A stretch of DNA of 64,000 bases from Kordia sp. SMS9. Lineage in GTDB: Bacteria; Bacteroidota; Bacteroidia; Flavobacteriales; Flavobacteriaceae. The notes under the pieces are model-generated. The model saw only the letters and a program-made list of their open reading frames with translations, was not told the DNA's origin and searched no databases. Position numbers and translations under genes: made by a program. Location of the stretch: positions 796,465 through 860,464 of the forward strand of contig NZ_CP031153.1 of assembly GCF_003352465.1 (NCBI RefSeq), in the 5' to 3' direction. Shown here one piece after another: positions 54,046-61,427 of this stretch. Each line of letters begins with the position of its first letter. Position 1 is the stretch's first letter.

Positions 54046-54564
54046 TTATAGTTTTGATTTGATGATGGAATCATATTGTTTCTTTAGCGCCACAACTTCT
54101 TTTACGTTGTCATTAGGAATCGCAATGGAAAGTACATAATGTTGAATTTTCCATGTATCGCCTACTTTTTTAACCACACCTGAGCCTCTACACAATTCCA
54201 TTTGCGTGTTCAATAATTCATCAAACCAAGCAATATCGCCATATTCTGAGAGGAATACATTGCGTTCTAACGCGGTAAAACTCCATGCTTTTCCTTTGTC
54301 GAAATACGGTTTTGAAAAGTTTTTAAATGCAGCATTTTTCCAATTTTCCGATGCATCAGTTCCAATAAAAATAGCATCGTCTGTCATTTTTGAGAAGTAA
54401 TCGTCAAATTTTGCATCTGCAGCAGCTTTATGCCACGCATCTAACACTGTATTGATTTCAGTTTTATGTTGCGCTAAACGAAACTCATCTACTTTTTGAC
54501 GTGCTTTTTCAGTATTACACGAAATGCATAGCATGAGAGCAATGATTGGGATGATTTTTTTCAA
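54046..54564 (-). CDS. lipoprotein with SnoaL/NTF2-like domain
   Basis: 172 residues. The signal peptide ends in the lipobox LCISC. The rest is one NTF2-like cone fold (VLDAWHKAAADAKFDDYFSK, then MTDDAIFIGTDASENWKNAA and TWKIQHYVLSIAIPND), of the SnoaL/DUF4440 type. The fold often binds small molecules or has ketosteroid-isomerase-like activity, but no catalytic residues can be assigned. It lies 3 bases after the next lipoprotein gene upstream, so they are co-transcribed. Confidence 0.78.
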   Translation of the reverse strand: MKKIIPIIALMLCISCNTEKARQKVDEFRLAQHKTEINTVLDAWHKAAADAKFDDYFSKMTDDAIFIGTDASENWKNAAFKNFSKPYFDKGKAWSFTALERNVFLSEYGDIAWFDELLNTQMELCRGSGVVKKVGDTWKIQHYVLSIAIPNDNVKEVVALKKQYDSIIKSKL

Positions 54565-54567
54565 AAT

Positions 54568-55218
54568 TTAGTTATTTTCTGTTTTTGTTTTTTTGAAACG
54601 TTTGGTAGATCGCTTCGTTGGCACCATATTTCGTTTGGGAATTGGTGCTGTTTTACGATCTATTTTTTCTACTTCTGTACTATCCGATTTGAATAAATCG
54701 CCCAATATTTCTTCGGGTTCCATATTGAGTAACGTAGCTTGTTCTACTTGATAACACACCGAATGAAATACGTTGTTCATTTCCACGATTTCTTGTTCTA
54801 TAAAATCGTTAGAAATACTTTCATCTGTAGCATCATCTTGCAGTTTTAGCGCTTTTGTTTTTAGGACTAGAAATCGACTTCGAATTTGCATTACGTCCAA
54901 TTCTTTAGGAAATTTTTTCTTATCAACTTCCTCAATGTTAGCTGCTAATTGCCCTAAATCTTCTGTAATTGAAAAACGCGTTGTATTGTTGATAAGCTTC
55001 ATGCTTTCATGCACCGTTTTGAATTCTAACCAATCTTGTACAAGTTTTTTTTGCGTTGCTGTCAAGCTTTTTAACGCGCCCTTTTTAGGAACATTTAGCT
55101 TGTTTTTTTCAAAATATTCAGCTTGGTTTTCCTTTTTTGGGATACGCTTTCCTTGCTCTTCATCCTTACAAGCAAAGAAAGTAATTCCAACAAGGATACA
55201 TACTATAATTCTTTTCAT
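54568..55218 (-). CDS. lipoprotein of unknown function
   Basis: 216 residues with the lipobox FFAC after a short signal peptide. A helical middle (QKKLVQDWLEFKTVHESMKL, then QIRSRFLVLKTKALKLQDDA) is followed by a strongly basic C-terminal tail rich in Lys, Arg and Thr (KRNMVPTKRSTKRFKKTKTE). No family was recognised. It is the first gene of a two-gene lipoprotein unit and is divergent from tdh. Confidence 0.6.
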   Translation of the reverse strand: MKRIIVCILVGITFFACKDEEQGKRIPKKENQAEYFEKNKLNVPKKGALKSLTATQKKLVQDWLEFKTVHESMKLINNTTRFSITEDLGQLAANIEEVDKKKFPKELDVMQIRSRFLVLKTKALKLQDDATDESISNDFIEQEIVEMNNVFHSVCYQVEQATLLNMEPEEILGDLFKSDSTEVEKIDRKTAPIPKRNMVPTKRSTKRFKKTKTENN

Positions 55219-55389
55219 TGGTTTTGGACTAATTTTATTAAATAAAAAGTCAAAACAAATATAGGTAGTTTTTTAAGTTAGCATGTGTTTTTAACAAAGT
55301 TTACCATGTTAAGGTGTTGTATTTTATGAATTTATCAAAATTTTGACGTTTTTTATCAATTTTTCGCATTTACTCGAATTAGAATTCTG

Positions 55390-55397
55390 TATCTTTG
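55390..55397 (+). promoter_or_regulatory. -7 box of tdh
   Basis: TATCTTTG matches TAnnTTTG exactly and lies 24 bases before the tdh ATG. No convincing -33 element was found at 19-23 bases upstream. Confidence 0.45.
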
Positions 55398-55421
55398 TAA
55401 ATCTTTTTTACCGATTTTTTG

Positions 55422-56375
55422 ATGAGTACAAGGGTTTTGATTATTGGTGCCTGTGGGCAGATAGGAACAGAATTGACAACTGCTTTAAGAAATACGTATG
55501 GTGTTTCAAATGTGGTTGCATCTGATATTCGCAAAAGTGAGAATGATATTTTTAATCATGGCGCTTTTGAAGTTTTGGATGCTCGTGATAAAAATGCCAT
55601 CAGTGCTTGTGTAGAAAAGTATGAGATTACCGATGTGTATTTAATGGCGGCTTTATTGTCTGCCACTGCCGAAGAACGACCAGATTTTGCATGGGATTTG
55701 AATATGAATTCCTTGTTTCACGTATTGAATTTAGCAAAAGACAAAGTGATTCAAAAAGTGTTTTGGCCAAGTTCTATTGCAGTTTTTGGAGAAAATTCTC
55801 CTAAGAAAAATACACCTCAACATACCATCATGGAACCTTCTACCGTGTATGGAATTAGTAAATTGTCTGGTGAACGTTGGTGCGAATATTATCATAAGAA
55901 TCACAATGTAGATGTTCGCAGCATTCGCTACCCTGGATTGATCAGCTGGAAAGCAAATCCTGGTGGCGGTACTACAGATTATGCTGTTGAAATTTTTCAT
56001 GAAGCCATTGAAAAAGGTTCGTATACGTGTTTTTTGAAAGAAGACACTGCGCTTCCAATGATGTTTATGGAAGATGCTGTCCGTGCCACAATTACCATTA
56101 TGAATGCCGCATCTGAAACCGTTAAAATTCGTTCATCGTATAATATTTCCTCTTTAAGTTTTACACCGAAACAATTGGCAACAGCAATTCAAGGATTTAT
56201 TCCTGAATTTACTATTGATTATAAGCCTGATTCAAGACAGAAAATTGCAGATTCATGGCCCGAAAGTATTGATGACACAGCAGCTTTAAACGATTGGAAT
56301 TGGTCGCCAAAGTTTGATATGAAGAGGATGGTTTCTGAGATGATTTCGAATTTGCGACAGTATGAATTTGAGTAG
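55422..56375 (+). CDS. tdh: L-threonine 3-dehydrogenase, SDR type
   Basis: 317 residues from the ATG at 55422. It is an extended short-chain dehydrogenase with the NAD loop GACGQIG, the YGISK catalytic Tyr-Lys pair, the preceding WPSSIAVFG serine, and the family-specific RYPGLISWKANPGGGTTDYA block. This matches the Flavobacterium-type threonine dehydrogenase rather than the zinc-dependent E. coli enzyme. It oxidises threonine to 2-amino-3-oxobutyrate, which a separate enzyme (not in the window) would split to glycine. It is convergent with the CHAT gene, 11 bases away. Confidence 0.9.
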   Translation: MSTRVLIIGACGQIGTELTTALRNTYGVSNVVASDIRKSENDIFNHGAFEVLDARDKNAISACVEKYEITDVYLMAALLSATAEERPDFAWDLNMNSLFHVLNLAKDKVIQKVFWPSSIAVFGENSPKKNTPQHTIMEPSTVYGISKLSGERWCEYYHKNHNVDVRSIRYPGLISWKANPGGGTTDYAVEIFHEAIEKGSYTCFLKEDTALPMMFMEDAVRATITIMNAASETVKIRSSYNISSLSFTPKQLATAIQGFIPEFTIDYKPDSRQKIADSWPESIDDTAALNDWNWSPKFDMKRMVSEMISNLRQYEFE

Positions 56376-56386
56376 GGAGACTTTCA

Positions 56387-59140
56387 CTAACTTGCCTTTG
56401 TAGTGGTTTGTTTTCTTCTGAGGAAAATTACAATTCCAAACAAGCCTATTCCGCCCAAAATATAATAGAGATTTGAGTTTTGACTGACGCTTATCGGATT
56501 GGCGTCGCCTGTTAAAGTTAACGCGCTCCAATAATACGGAGATACTTCACTCGTGTTTTTATTTTTTTGAATGTAGCTAAGTTTTGCTTTTTGCAACGCT
56601 GCCGATTTTGTATCGCCAGCCACAATGTTTTTGTAAAATTCTTGAATGATCTCATTGCTCGCTTTTTCATTGATATCCCACAAAGAAGAAACCACACTTT
56701 TGGCACCTGCGTTGAAAAATCCTCTTGCCAAACTCATTACGCCTTCCCCTTTTTTTAATTCGCCATCTGAGGTTTTACAAGCACTTAACACAACTAAATC
56801 CGATTGGTTTTTGGTGAAATACAATTCGTCAAGCGTTATTTTTTCGTCATAGAATGCCATCCAAGGAACTGTGTTATCAATACCGCCGTGCGTTGATAAA
56901 TGTACGATTTTGTAGTTTCCATACGCCGTAGTGAATCGTTCTTTAGTAGCGTTTTCATATTGAAAATGATCCGCATCAAAGATATTTGTCAATTTTTGCA
57001 GTTCTGTTGAACTTGTTGTCAATGTAGCAAACTGATTATTTTTAAATTTTGTTGGAGCAATGGCAATAAATGTTTCCGAAATGGGCGTTTTGTTTTGTTT
57101 TGATTGCGCCGCAGAAGACAGTGAATAGTTGTAGTGAATTTCGGCATTTTGTATTAAATATTCATTGTTTGGCATCCGTAACGCTTCAAACGGAATGTAT
57201 TGCAACATGCCATCGGCAATGATGGTAATTCGTTTTTGTGAAAAATGTGCTGCGTTTTCAAATGGAAGTAACTGTTTGTATAGCTTAGTGGCAACTTCTT
57301 GATAAGTTTGCTTGTCATTTTTGTTGACAAACGGTTTGGAGACTGCATTTTTATAGGTTGTCACTGTTTTGGATAGTATTTCGGTTGGTGGCAATTCTTG
57401 TAGCTGAACTTCGTCAGATGAAATTAAAGCTACAAACCCTTTTTCTGTTCCCACAATGTATTGCAATACTAGTGCATCTTTTTGCAAGCTTTTTTGAACT
57501 TTTTTTAGTGTAACAATTTGAATGTTTGTTTTGTAATTGTAATATTTTGGATAGCTTGTTTCTAGCGAATCTATGAATGCGTTGTAGGCTGTTTTGTAAA
57601 TGAATATGGTGTTTTTTAAGGAATCTGTTCGTTTCGTTTTTACGGTTGCATTGCCTTGTATTTCAGATTCTAATGTTTTGATTTGTTTGATGAGGTTTTG
57701 TTCACGATTCAGGATGTTTTCGGGAAGCTTAGACAAGCGTTTTGCGGTGGCATTCGTCATATTTTCTAGCAACAACATGGCTTTGTTTTTTTCCATGAAG
57801 AAGAATGCTTTTTCAGGTTGTTGCAAACGATAGCAAACCTCTACTGCTTTTGGATAAAATGTAGCTCCTTTTTTTCGCCAAAATAATTTTGACAAGTCTT
57901 CTCTACTTTCAACATAAATAATGTCAATAAGCCGATCGGCTAGTGTAAAAGTTTCTAGTGCATATTGAAGATATTCGTTGTAATTTTCGGCTTCATAATA
58001 CGCCAACCAACCATTTGCTTTGTCAATTAGGTATCCTAACACATCTAGTTTATTGGGTGAAAGTTCAATGTCTTGAAAATTTGGTAATGTTTGAGGATTT
58101 AGCGTTTCTATTTGCAATGCTTGTGTGATGGCATTTTGGTAGTAAATGAGTGCTTTTTTGTGGTTAGTTTCTATTTGGCAAATATCGCCTAGGTTGTTGA
58201 AAACCATGGCTTCTTTATTCTTATCCTCATATGTATATTCCAAAGCTTTTTGGAAATACTGTAACGCTTTTTGCAAGTCATTTTCCTTTTTGGATAGTAC
58301 TCCAAGATTCAAATACATAAAAAAAGTGTTTTCAAAATCTTCTTCCTGTATTGAAATATTCAACGCTTCAAAATAATAGTTTTTAGCTTTTGAATAATCT
58401 CCTAAAAAATCGAAAAAATAACCCAAACTATTCACATAAGATTTCTCTATTTTAGGAGTAAAATCATAGTCTTTTTTTAGTGCTTCCATTTCTTCAATAA
58501 GTGCTCTTATTTTTAAATTATATGCACTATCCTCCAAATTTACATACGTTGCTAGTTTATCTTTTAAGGAAGTTGCTAATCCTTTGTTATCTTGCACTTC
58601 TTTATAGATGTAGATAGATTTATCAAAATTGTCAATTGCTTTTTGTAAATCTCCTAATTCACCGTAGATATTTCCCAATTGACGGTATACTTTACCCAAT
58701 GAACTATTGGTTTCTGGATACCTTTTCAAATAGTCAAGCGCACTTTTTAAACCTTTATAATATTCTTGATTTCGACCTAAATAATAGATCCTGTTGCGAT
58801 GATTTTTCTTAAAGTTATCTGTATCAAATACATTTAACTGTACAGCTAATTCCTCTATTTTTTCAGTATATAAAAGTCTTCTTTTTATATTAGTTCCATC
58901 TGTTTCTGTAAAGAATTCCCTGTATATCTTAACTAATTCTAAAGTATCTATTTCAATATTATTTAAGTGTAAAAGACTATCCAATAATTGTTCTTTTTCA
59001 TTGAATGATAATTCTTTTTCCTCAGTCAGTTGGTTGTAATATTCAGACAATTCTACTTGCTGTGCTTTTGCAATACCAAAAGAAATGAAGAAAAGAGATA
59101 ACAGATAAAATTTACAAACTTTTACACGAATCACGATCAT
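56387..59140 (-). CDS. exported TPR-CHAT protease-like protein
   Basis: 917 residues. A signal peptide (FYLLSLFFISFGIAKAQ) is followed by about ten TPR-like repeats (residues about 60-420), a linker, and a C-terminal CHAT caspase-like domain. The catalytic pair is visible: H751 (HLSTHGG) and C788 (VLSACKT). After it comes one membrane helix (LGGIGLFGIVIFLRR) and a short basic tail, so the CHAT domain is predicted on the periplasmic side, anchored at the C-terminus. TPR-CHAT proteins are often switchable proteases; this one lacks any obvious nucleotide-binding partner domain. It is upstream of a small GG peptide on the opposite strand and near a lipoprotein subtilase on the same strand. Confidence 0.82.
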   Translation of the reverse strand: MIVIRVKVCKFYLLSLFFISFGIAKAQQVELSEYYNQLTEEKELSFNEKEQLLDSLLHLNNIEIDTLELVKIYREFFTETDGTNIKRRLLYTEKIEELAVQLNVFDTDNFKKNHRNRIYYLGRNQEYYKGLKSALDYLKRYPETNSSLGKVYRQLGNIYGELGDLQKAIDNFDKSIYIYKEVQDNKGLATSLKDKLATYVNLEDSAYNLKIRALIEEMEALKKDYDFTPKIEKSYVNSLGYFFDFLGDYSKAKNYYFEALNISIQEEDFENTFFMYLNLGVLSKKENDLQKALQYFQKALEYTYEDKNKEAMVFNNLGDICQIETNHKKALIYYQNAITQALQIETLNPQTLPNFQDIELSPNKLDVLGYLIDKANGWLAYYEAENYNEYLQYALETFTLADRLIDIIYVESREDLSKLFWRKKGATFYPKAVEVCYRLQQPEKAFFFMEKNKAMLLLENMTNATAKRLSKLPENILNREQNLIKQIKTLESEIQGNATVKTKRTDSLKNTIFIYKTAYNAFIDSLETSYPKYYNYKTNIQIVTLKKVQKSLQKDALVLQYIVGTEKGFVALISSDEVQLQELPPTEILSKTVTTYKNAVSKPFVNKNDKQTYQEVATKLYKQLLPFENAAHFSQKRITIIADGMLQYIPFEALRMPNNEYLIQNAEIHYNYSLSSAAQSKQNKTPISETFIAIAPTKFKNNQFATLTTSSTELQKLTNIFDADHFQYENATKERFTTAYGNYKIVHLSTHGGIDNTVPWMAFYDEKITLDELYFTKNQSDLVVLSACKTSDGELKKGEGVMSLARGFFNAGAKSVVSSLWDINEKASNEIIQEFYKNIVAGDTKSAALQKAKLSYIQKNKNTSEVSPYYWSALTLTGDANPISVSQNSNLYYILGGIGLFGIVIFLRRKQTTTKAS

Positions 59141-59232
59141 ACATTAAAAAATTTCAATTTTTTAGAATACTGATAAGTCAACACAATAAATCTTTCTTTT
59201 ATCAAGTTATTTATATACAAAAACTTTATATT

Positions 59233-59352
59233 ATGAAAAACCAACAAAACTTTACACAATGTAAGCAATTTCAAGTTTCCAGCAACCTTATCAATATGAT
59301 TCTTGGTGGAGAAAAGAAAGTAATAATTAAAGATGACCCAGAAATTGAATAG
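59233..59352 (+). CDS. 39-residue double-glycine peptide, possible RiPP precursor
   Basis: A 39-codon gene below usual length filters: MKNQQNFTQCKQFQVSS, then NLINMILGG and a charged tail EKKVIIKDDPEIE. The hydrophobic-GG pattern (leader about 26 residues, GG at 25-26) is typical of double-glycine leaders in bacteriocin-type and Bacteroidota natural-product precursors. The tail is short, acidic/basic, and has no cysteine or aromatic residue, so the mature product is unclear; it might be a remnant or a signal peptide. A perfect terminator begins two bases after the stop codon, which supports a real transcription unit. It lies on the opposite strand to both neighbours. Confidence 0.5.
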   Translation: MKNQQNFTQCKQFQVSSNLINMILGGEKKVIIKDDPEIE

Positions 59353-59353
59353 G

Positions 59354-59384
59354 AAAAAGAGGAGTTGACGAGACTCCTCTTTTT
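59354..59384 (+). terminator. terminator of the GG peptide gene
   Basis: AAAAAGAGGAGT and ACTCCTCTTTTT form a perfect stem ending in a T-run, immediately after the TAG of the 39-codon gene. On the minus strand it is also usable by the subtilase gene, whose end is at 59431. Confidence 0.8.
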
Positions 59385-59430
59385 GATAGTCTAAATGCAA
59401 GATTACCTAAACCTAATTTAAACTATGTAC

Positions 59431-60738
59431 TTAATCAGGAATGTGTTTTGAATATTGTATTTCTGACAAATTAGGATCATAAATAGCATTTTCTATCACT
59501 GTATTTTTTAGTAGTATTCCTGACATTCCCGATTGATATAGAGCTCCACTGTATCCTGAGGTTAATGCCGCAGAGTAGGAAGTTCCGCTAACGTAGAGTG
59601 TTTCATTGTTATATACAAACGGAATATATTCTCCCGAAGCTGCAATATCTACAGAATAGATACCTCGGTTTGAAAAACTTGCCAAACTGGAATTGCTAGA
59701 TGTTCCTTGCGGATTTGTATACACGCCTTCAATATGTGCGTTGGAGTTACCGTTTACTCCCGCCATGGCTGCTACAGCTAAGATGTTATTAGATTCATAC
59801 GAAGATGGATAATGTGGTATAACATCATTATCAAGTCCCTTGTTTCCTGCGGAAGTAACTACTAAAACATCGTTTGCATTTTCTATGAATCTTCCTAACA
59901 ATTCACGATTTTCATGATTCCAACCAAAACTCATATTGATTACGTTAACATCTGGTTTACTAGCAGCGTATTGAAAACCACATAAAGCATCAAAATATTC
60001 AATATTTCCTGCTCGATCTGCGACTTTTACAGGTAATATTTGATAATTTACATTGGCAGCTTTTAATTGAGACGCAATGAAATTTGTAACAATGGTTCCG
60101 TGTCTACCACTGTGATTGTCGTACGGATTGTTATCTTGATCTACAAAATTCCAACCAAACAGTTCATTGTACCCATTATCTGTGCAAGCGTTTTGACTAC
60201 TATTGTATAAAAATGATCCCGTAAATCCTGGATAATCATACATGATACCTGTATCTAATACTGCTACTGTAACGCCTTGATTGGCACTTACTCTTTTGAG
60301 TAATCCGTCATCTGTGATGCCAACACCTCCGAAATCAACAAATACATCCTCATAAATCTTGATATTTGGATTATACTCTGTGCCTTCAATCTCTTCATCT
60401 CCTTTTATGACTCCTTTTTTTTCTTCTAATCCGCCGCCGCCACTTGGATTTTTATCTTCTTCAAAAATCCAAAGTTCCAAATTTGGATCTGCGCATTTAC
60501 AGGTTTTATAATCTAGCACATTATATTCAGCTCTTTTTAATATTTTTTCGGCTTCTGTGGTTCCATCTGGATATAGAATAACAAGCTCATTTCCTATTTC
60601 TCCAGCCGCATTTCCTCCTTTTTGAAAGTTTTCCGTCTCTTTTGCAATATTAGTTTCTTCTTGATCTAGTGTTTCTTTTTGACAGCTTACTATCATCGTC
60701 AATAGTAAAGCAATACAGTATATTACTACTTTTTTCAT
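59431..60738 (-). CDS. subtilisin-family serine protease, lipoprotein
   Basis: 435 residues. The lipoprotein signal ends in the lipobox IVSC. A propeptide-like region of about 140 residues (with GNELVILYPDGTTEAEKIL) is followed by the S8 catalytic domain: D162 (VAVLDTGI), H213 (RHGTIV), the oxyanion region INMSFGWNHE and S387 (SGTSYSAAL). All three catalytic residues are present. It is predicted to act in the envelope or at the surface. It lies next to the TPR-CHAT gene with the GG peptide gene between them on the opposite strand. Confidence 0.88.
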   Translation of the reverse strand: MKKVVIYCIALLLTMIVSCQKETLDQEETNIAKETENFQKGGNAAGEIGNELVILYPDGTTEAEKILKRAEYNVLDYKTCKCADPNLELWIFEEDKNPSGGGGLEEKKGVIKGDEEIEGTEYNPNIKIYEDVFVDFGGVGITDDGLLKRVSANQGVTVAVLDTGIMYDYPGFTGSFLYNSSQNACTDNGYNELFGWNFVDQDNNPYDNHSGRHGTIVTNFIASQLKAANVNYQILPVKVADRAGNIEYFDALCGFQYAASKPDVNVINMSFGWNHENRELLGRFIENANDVLVVTSAGNKGLDNDVIPHYPSSYESNNILAVAAMAGVNGNSNAHIEGVYTNPQGTSSNSSLASFSNRGIYSVDIAASGEYIPFVYNNETLYVSGTSYSAALTSGYSGALYQSGMSGILLKNTVIENAIYDPNLSEIQYSKHIPD

Positions 60739-61160
60739 ATTGTTCTAAGTTTAAATTAATGATGTGATTTTTTAATAATAGCGGTTTAGGTATTAAAAAT
60801 TCTTGCTAGGTGTGAAGCGTTAGAATCTTCTTGCATTATTATTTTTTTGTGCATGCTTGTTTAGTGATGCTTACAGCATTATTTTTACTAAGTCTGATCT
60901 GTTCAACTCGTTTGGCAATACACGTTTTGTACTACTAAATGTTTGTTTTATTGATTATTCCTACTCTGTTTTAAGGTGACAGGTTTTTCGGATTCGCCCT
61001 GTAACATGAACGCATTCATAGAATAGTTCGGAAGCTGAAGTTTTGTTACCCAACTTATGCTGTAAAAGTTTAAAAAAATTGTTTTAAAGGTTAAATGACA
61101 GGTAGGAATTGTTAGAAAATTAGTTCTTTTTTTTAACTTAAACGATTGATTTTATATGAA
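60739..61160. other. gene-free AT-rich stretch
   Basis: No convincing reading frame, RNA gene or repeat was seen in these 420 bases between the subtilase start and the palindromic element at 61161. Confidence 0.5.
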
Positions 61161-61328
61161 TTATACCAATTTACACATAAAATAATGTTTATAAACTCGT
61201 TCATTTGGCAGTTTAGTTCTTTGCGAATACTTTCCGTAGCTAAGGCTATGCAAACCATACACAGCATCCTATACAGCCAAAGCAACTTCGTATCCAAAAC
61301 ACCATTTTAAATGTAAATTGGTATTATC
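61161..61328. repeat. palindromic intergenic element, copy 2
   Basis: A 168-base element with inverted ends (TTATACCAATTTACACATAA on the left; AATGTAAATTGGTATTA on the right). Its interior matches the reverse complement of copy 1 (48765-48917) in several words, including GTTCATT, TTGCGAATA, GGCTATG and CAAAGCAACTTCGT. It is about 150-170 bases long with no reading frame, like a miniature inverted-repeat element, but no target duplication was identified. Confidence 0.7.
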
Positions 61329-61375
61329 AAAATATACATGAGATGTGTGGTACTAAGTTTCCCTAAAAAACAAAA

Positions 61376-61408
61376 AATCCCAGTCACTTAAATTGACTGG
61401 GATTTTAA
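61376..61408 (-). terminator. terminator of the T9SS protein gene
   Basis: On the minus strand AAAATCCCAGTCA and TGACTGGGATTTT form a perfect stem followed by TTTGTTTTTT. It lies 20 bases after the stop codon of the gene at 61428. Confidence 0.8.
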
Positions 61409-61427
61409 AACTTAGTGTGTTTTTATT

